Origin: Planctomycetota bacterium
Lineage (GTDB): Bacteria; Planctomycetota; PUPC01; JACPCR01
Length of the DNA: 8,245 nucleotides
Direction: 5' to 3'
Assembly: GCA_030740295.1 (NCBI GenBank)
Contig: JASLXP010000730.1
Coordinates: 1-8,245 of the forward strand
In this document: positions 5,676 through 8,245 of the stretch, piece by piece
Position numbering within the stretch: the stretch's first letter is position 1
Layout of the letters: each line of letters starts with the position of its first letter
The notes under the pieces: model-generated
Seen by the model: only the letters and a program-made list of their open reading frames with translations
The model's database searches: none
Told to the model about the DNA's origin: nothing
Translations under genes and position numbers: made by a program

Positions 5676-8245
5676 ATGTGCAGTCAGATATTCCTGTTAG
5701 CTGCTTTTGCGTTCTCGCCGCCGGCATCGGGCGATGTGGTGGGGAAATATACCTTTGATGGTCGGGCGCCCAAAGGGCGTAAAGTTCAACGGATACACAG
5801 CGCGAGGGGGCCTTACTCAGGCGAAGATTACACGCCGAATCCGAAAGCCGGGGAAACCGGCCCGGTCCTGAAAAATCCCGGCGGTGGCGGCGCACAGCGT
5901 GCATTCTATCGCTCTTACTACAACAACGACGCAACGGAAGAATCCCGCGGGCGCCAGACGCTTGAGTTGGAACAGCATCACTCGTTCTACCTGGACGCGT
6001 ATCGGACCAAAGCCGGAGAAGGAAAGCTTCCAACCGTAGGCTCGTTCACATGGGAGATTGTCTGCCGTATCGATGGTTACGAGGGTACGAACCACTTCGG
6101 CACGCTCATCGACAATTCAAAAGGCGATGGCCGCGTCGCCGGCTATCCGGGAAAGGGAGTCTGCTGCCGATTATGGATGGGTGCAAAGCAGGATGGCGAA
6201 TTCCCCCTGAATTTCAGCGTTCCGCTCAACGATAAGCATCGCGTTAAAACCATTTCGGCGCGATTGAAACTCGGCGCGTGGTATCACATCGCAGCGGTTT
6301 ACGATGACGTGACCCATCGCTCCGTCCTTTATATCGATGGTGAGCCGGCAGCGATGGCGGCCGCTGTTTCTGCAAAGGGACGCTCGGCAGGCTTCGGATT
6401 GGGCTACTTCGGTCCAGACGTAGAAAAGGTGTCGCACCCCATGCGGCTGAACCGCGCATGGATCGATGGATTGGCCTTCCACAATGCCGCGCTTACGCCG
6501 CAGAATTTCGAGCTGCTGCCTCCGGATCAGATCAAAGATCGCGATAGGGAAGCGGCGGCAAAGATCATCGAGGTCAAGGACGGGAAACCTGGCCAATTCA
6601 TGCTGGCGCATAGCGGCGCGCCCGCGGCCATGATCGTGCTCGCCAGGCTGCCCACGCAGTCCGCGCAGACGGCTGCGTACGAACTCCAGCATCATGTCGA
6701 AATCATCTCGGGGGCGAAGCTGCCCATCGTTCGCGAGGGCGCCGCGCTCCGCGGGGTACGAATCTATGTCGGCGATACCGAAGCAGGCAGAACCGAAGGC
6801 CTGACTCAGGATTCCTTCAAGCCCCAGGAGTATGCCGTCAAGTTTGTAGACCGCGCGATTCACCTGGTGGGCCGGGATGACCCTGACAGCGATTTTGTGT
6901 TCTACAATTACGAACGGCTCGAATTCCAGAACCTGCCGGGGTCATGGGATGAGCGCGGGACCCTGCACGCGGCCTATGACTTCCTGGAGAAGTTCTGCGG
7001 AGTACGCTGGCTGAATCCGACCGACTACGGAACCGTGATTTCAAAGACGCCTACCCTCATCGTGAAAGAGAAGGAGGTCCGCCGGAAGCCGACGTTTGAG
7101 TACCGCGACGCGATGGCCGCTGCAGGAAATCCAGGACGCTACGACGGCTACATCGCGCTATGGCCCCGCAATTCCACCGAGTTCAAAGCGTGGGACGCGG
7201 CAGCTTACGCTGAACTTCACCAGCAGTTTCCGAACGCGGGCCAGTATGAACGGGCTCGCAGGGCTCGTGCGAAACTGTTCATGCTGCGCATGCGCGACGG
7301 CGGAGAACCCCAGCGCTGCAACCATTCTCTGTACGCCTATTACCAGCGATTCTGGGACGATCCGAAGACGCGCCAGCCCGATATGTTCGCCAAAGGCTAT
7401 GAGGGCAAGCCGCCCCAGATGTGCTACACAAGCCGGACCCTCATCAAACAAGTGGCCGACGATGCGCGGCACTACTACGACACCGGCGATTCCCGCGGCA
7501 TCTTCTGGCAGCCAAAGCTCCCGAACTGGTTTCCTGTCGAGCCGATGGACAACCGCAGCTACTGCAAGTGCGACCAGTGTCGTCCCTGGATCCATTCAGC
7601 GGCGGGCAAATCACGTTTCTACTCAACGGGAACATCGAGCGACTACCTCTTCAACTTTGTCAATGAGGTGGCGAAAGAACTCCGCAGAACTCACCCGGAT
7701 AAGTCTGTTGTAACGCTGGCGTACGCAGGCCATGCTGAGCTGCCGACAAAGGTGAAGCTCGATCCCAGCGTGGCCGTGCATTTCTGTTTTGCCACGAACC
7801 GCGGCGCGGTCGGCAGCGACAGTTACAGACACGAATTGGAGCTGGTGAAAGCCTGGGCCAATGACGGCACCAAAAGGCCGCTCTACCTCTGGCTCTACTA
7901 CACCTTTCCCGTCGAGAGAGCGCGCAACGCAAACCTGAACTGCTGGCCTGGCTTTTTCGCCCACGCTGTCGGTGAGCAGATGAAGCTCTTTGCAGAATCG
8001 GGCTACAAAGGCATGTTCCACTGCGGTTACGGGCAGGAGGTTGAAGCCTATGTCACCTTCAAGCTGATGGACGACGCGAGCCTCGATGTAGACACGGCGC
8101 TTGCAGAATACTTCGCTGGCCTCTACGGCGCCGCTGCCGATCCGATGAAGAAGCTCTACCTCGAAATCGAGCGCGGCCATTGCGAAGGCGCGCTGACCTA
8201 CACTGTCGAGCGCATCGAGGAACTGGGGGCGCTTCTCAAGAAGGC
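5676..8245 (+). CDS. Exported LamG + GH67-N-like + DUF4838 protein (3' end cut by window)
   Basis: The frame stays open from the ATG to the window edge (856 codons and two bases), so the C-terminus is missing. Residues 1-19 form a short hydrophobic export signal (IFLLAAFAF, likely cut after PPASG). Residues about 22-276 resemble a LamG/concanavalin A-like jelly roll (GKYTFDG at 23; GAWYHIAAVYDD at 200; YIDGEP; WIDGLAFHNAAL at 262). Residues about 300-415 resemble the GH67 N-terminal domain (AAYELQHHVEIISGAKLPI at 333). From about 425 on it is DUF4838: HAAYDFLEKFCGVRWLNP (431-448), YCKCDQC (629-635), and a C-terminal EYFAGLYG segment (811). DUF4838 has no established activity that I know of. 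Its GH67-like front domain and GH123-like neighbour suggest an exported glycan-active enzyme. Other possibilities are a binding-only or non-hydrolytic protein. Confidence 0.82.
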   Translation, partial: MCSQIFLLAAFAFSPPASGDVVGKYTFDGRAPKGRKVQRIHSARGPYSGEDYTPNPKAGETGPVLKNPGGGGAQRAFYRSYYNNDATEESRGRQTLELEQHHSFYLDAYRTKAGEGKLPTVGSFTWEIVCRIDGYEGTNHFGTLIDNSKGDGRVAGYPGKGVCCRLWMGAKQDGEFPLNFSVPLNDKHRVKTISARLKLGAWYHIAAVYDDVTHRSVLYIDGEPAAMAAAVSAKGRSAGFGLGYFGPDVEKVSHPMRLNRAWIDGLAFHNAALTPQNFELLPPDQIKDRDREAAAKIIEVKDGKPGQFMLAHSGAPAAMIVLARLPTQSAQTAAYELQHHVEIISGAKLPIVREGAALRGVRIYVGDTEAGRTEGLTQDSFKPQEYAVKFVDRAIHLVGRDDPDSDFVFYNYERLEFQNLPGSWDERGTLHAAYDFLEKFCGVRWLNPTDYGTVISKTPTLIVKEKEVRRKPTFEYRDAMAAAGNPGRYDGYIALWPRNSTEFKAWDAAAYAELHQQFPNAGQYERARRARAKLFMLRMRDGGEPQRCNHSLYAYYQRFWDDPKTRQPDMFAKGYEGKPPQMCYTSRTLIKQVADDARHYYDTGDSRGIFWQPKLPNWFPVEPMDNRSYCKCDQCRPWIHSAAGKSRFYSTGTSSDYLFNFVNEVAKELRRTHPDKSVVTLAYAGHAELPTKVKLDPSVAVHFCFATNRGAVGSDSYRHELELVKAWANDGTKRPLYLWLYYTFPVERARNANLNCWPGFFAHAVGEQMKLFAESGYKGMFHCGYGQEVEAYVTFKLMDDASLDVDTALAEYFAGLYGAAADPMKKLYLEIERGHCEGALTYTVERIEELGALLKK

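Noticed and set aside
6171..6863. 230-codon minus-strand frame
   Set aside because: It is fully antisense to the LamG and GH67-N-like part of the DUF4838 gene, whose frame carries clear domain signatures.
7560..7580. CKCDQC cluster as an iron-sulfur or zinc site
   Set aside because: A similar Cys pattern is a regular feature of DUF4838 proteins, which are exported. With three closely spaced cysteines and no partner seen, structural or disulfide roles are at least as likely.

Overview
The window is about 8.2 kb of moderately GC-rich bacterial DNA with long, tightly packed ORFs. The gene content points to a free-living glycan degrader. It pairs an enolase-superfamily sugar-acid dehydratase and a DapA-type aldolase/dehydratase with two large exported proteins, one GH123/DUF4091-like and one DUF4838. 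Such sets are common in Planctomycetota, Verrucomicrobiota/Lentisphaerota and Hydrogenedentota-like genomes. That placement is inference from gene families, not from a marker gene.

Layout. On the minus strand, two genes overlap by an ATGA junction and are read leftward: a DHDPS/N-acetylneuraminate lyase superfamily protein (2081 to 1185), then a mandelate racemase-type enolase superfamily protein (1188 to 31). On the plus strand, two genes 13 nt apart are read rightward: a 1013-residue CBM9-like + GH123/DUF4091-like protein (2621-5662), and a LamG + GH67-N-like + DUF4838 protein (5676 to beyond the window edge, 856 residues visible). The two pairs diverge from a 539-bp intergenic region (2082-2620).

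The intergenic region is unusually structured. It holds a possible promoter for the minus-strand pair with two related TTGTA-type half-palindromes, a small GC-rich hairpin, and a 49-bp inverted repeat whose arms differ by a compensatory base-pair swap. It also holds a two-armed array of degenerate 7-bp repeats (four units each way around a 28-bp core), and a leader before the 2621 gene with a repeated ATGTAGC word and alternative small hairpins. I see no RNA gene, CRISPR array, transposase or phage gene.

Working model (inference). The two exported plus-strand proteins bind and cut an extracellular glycan, and the minus-strand pair converts a released sugar acid in the cytoplasm (dehydration, then retro-aldol cleavage or a related Schiff-base reaction). 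The DUF4838 protein, whose family has no established activity that I know of, is the most open functional question.
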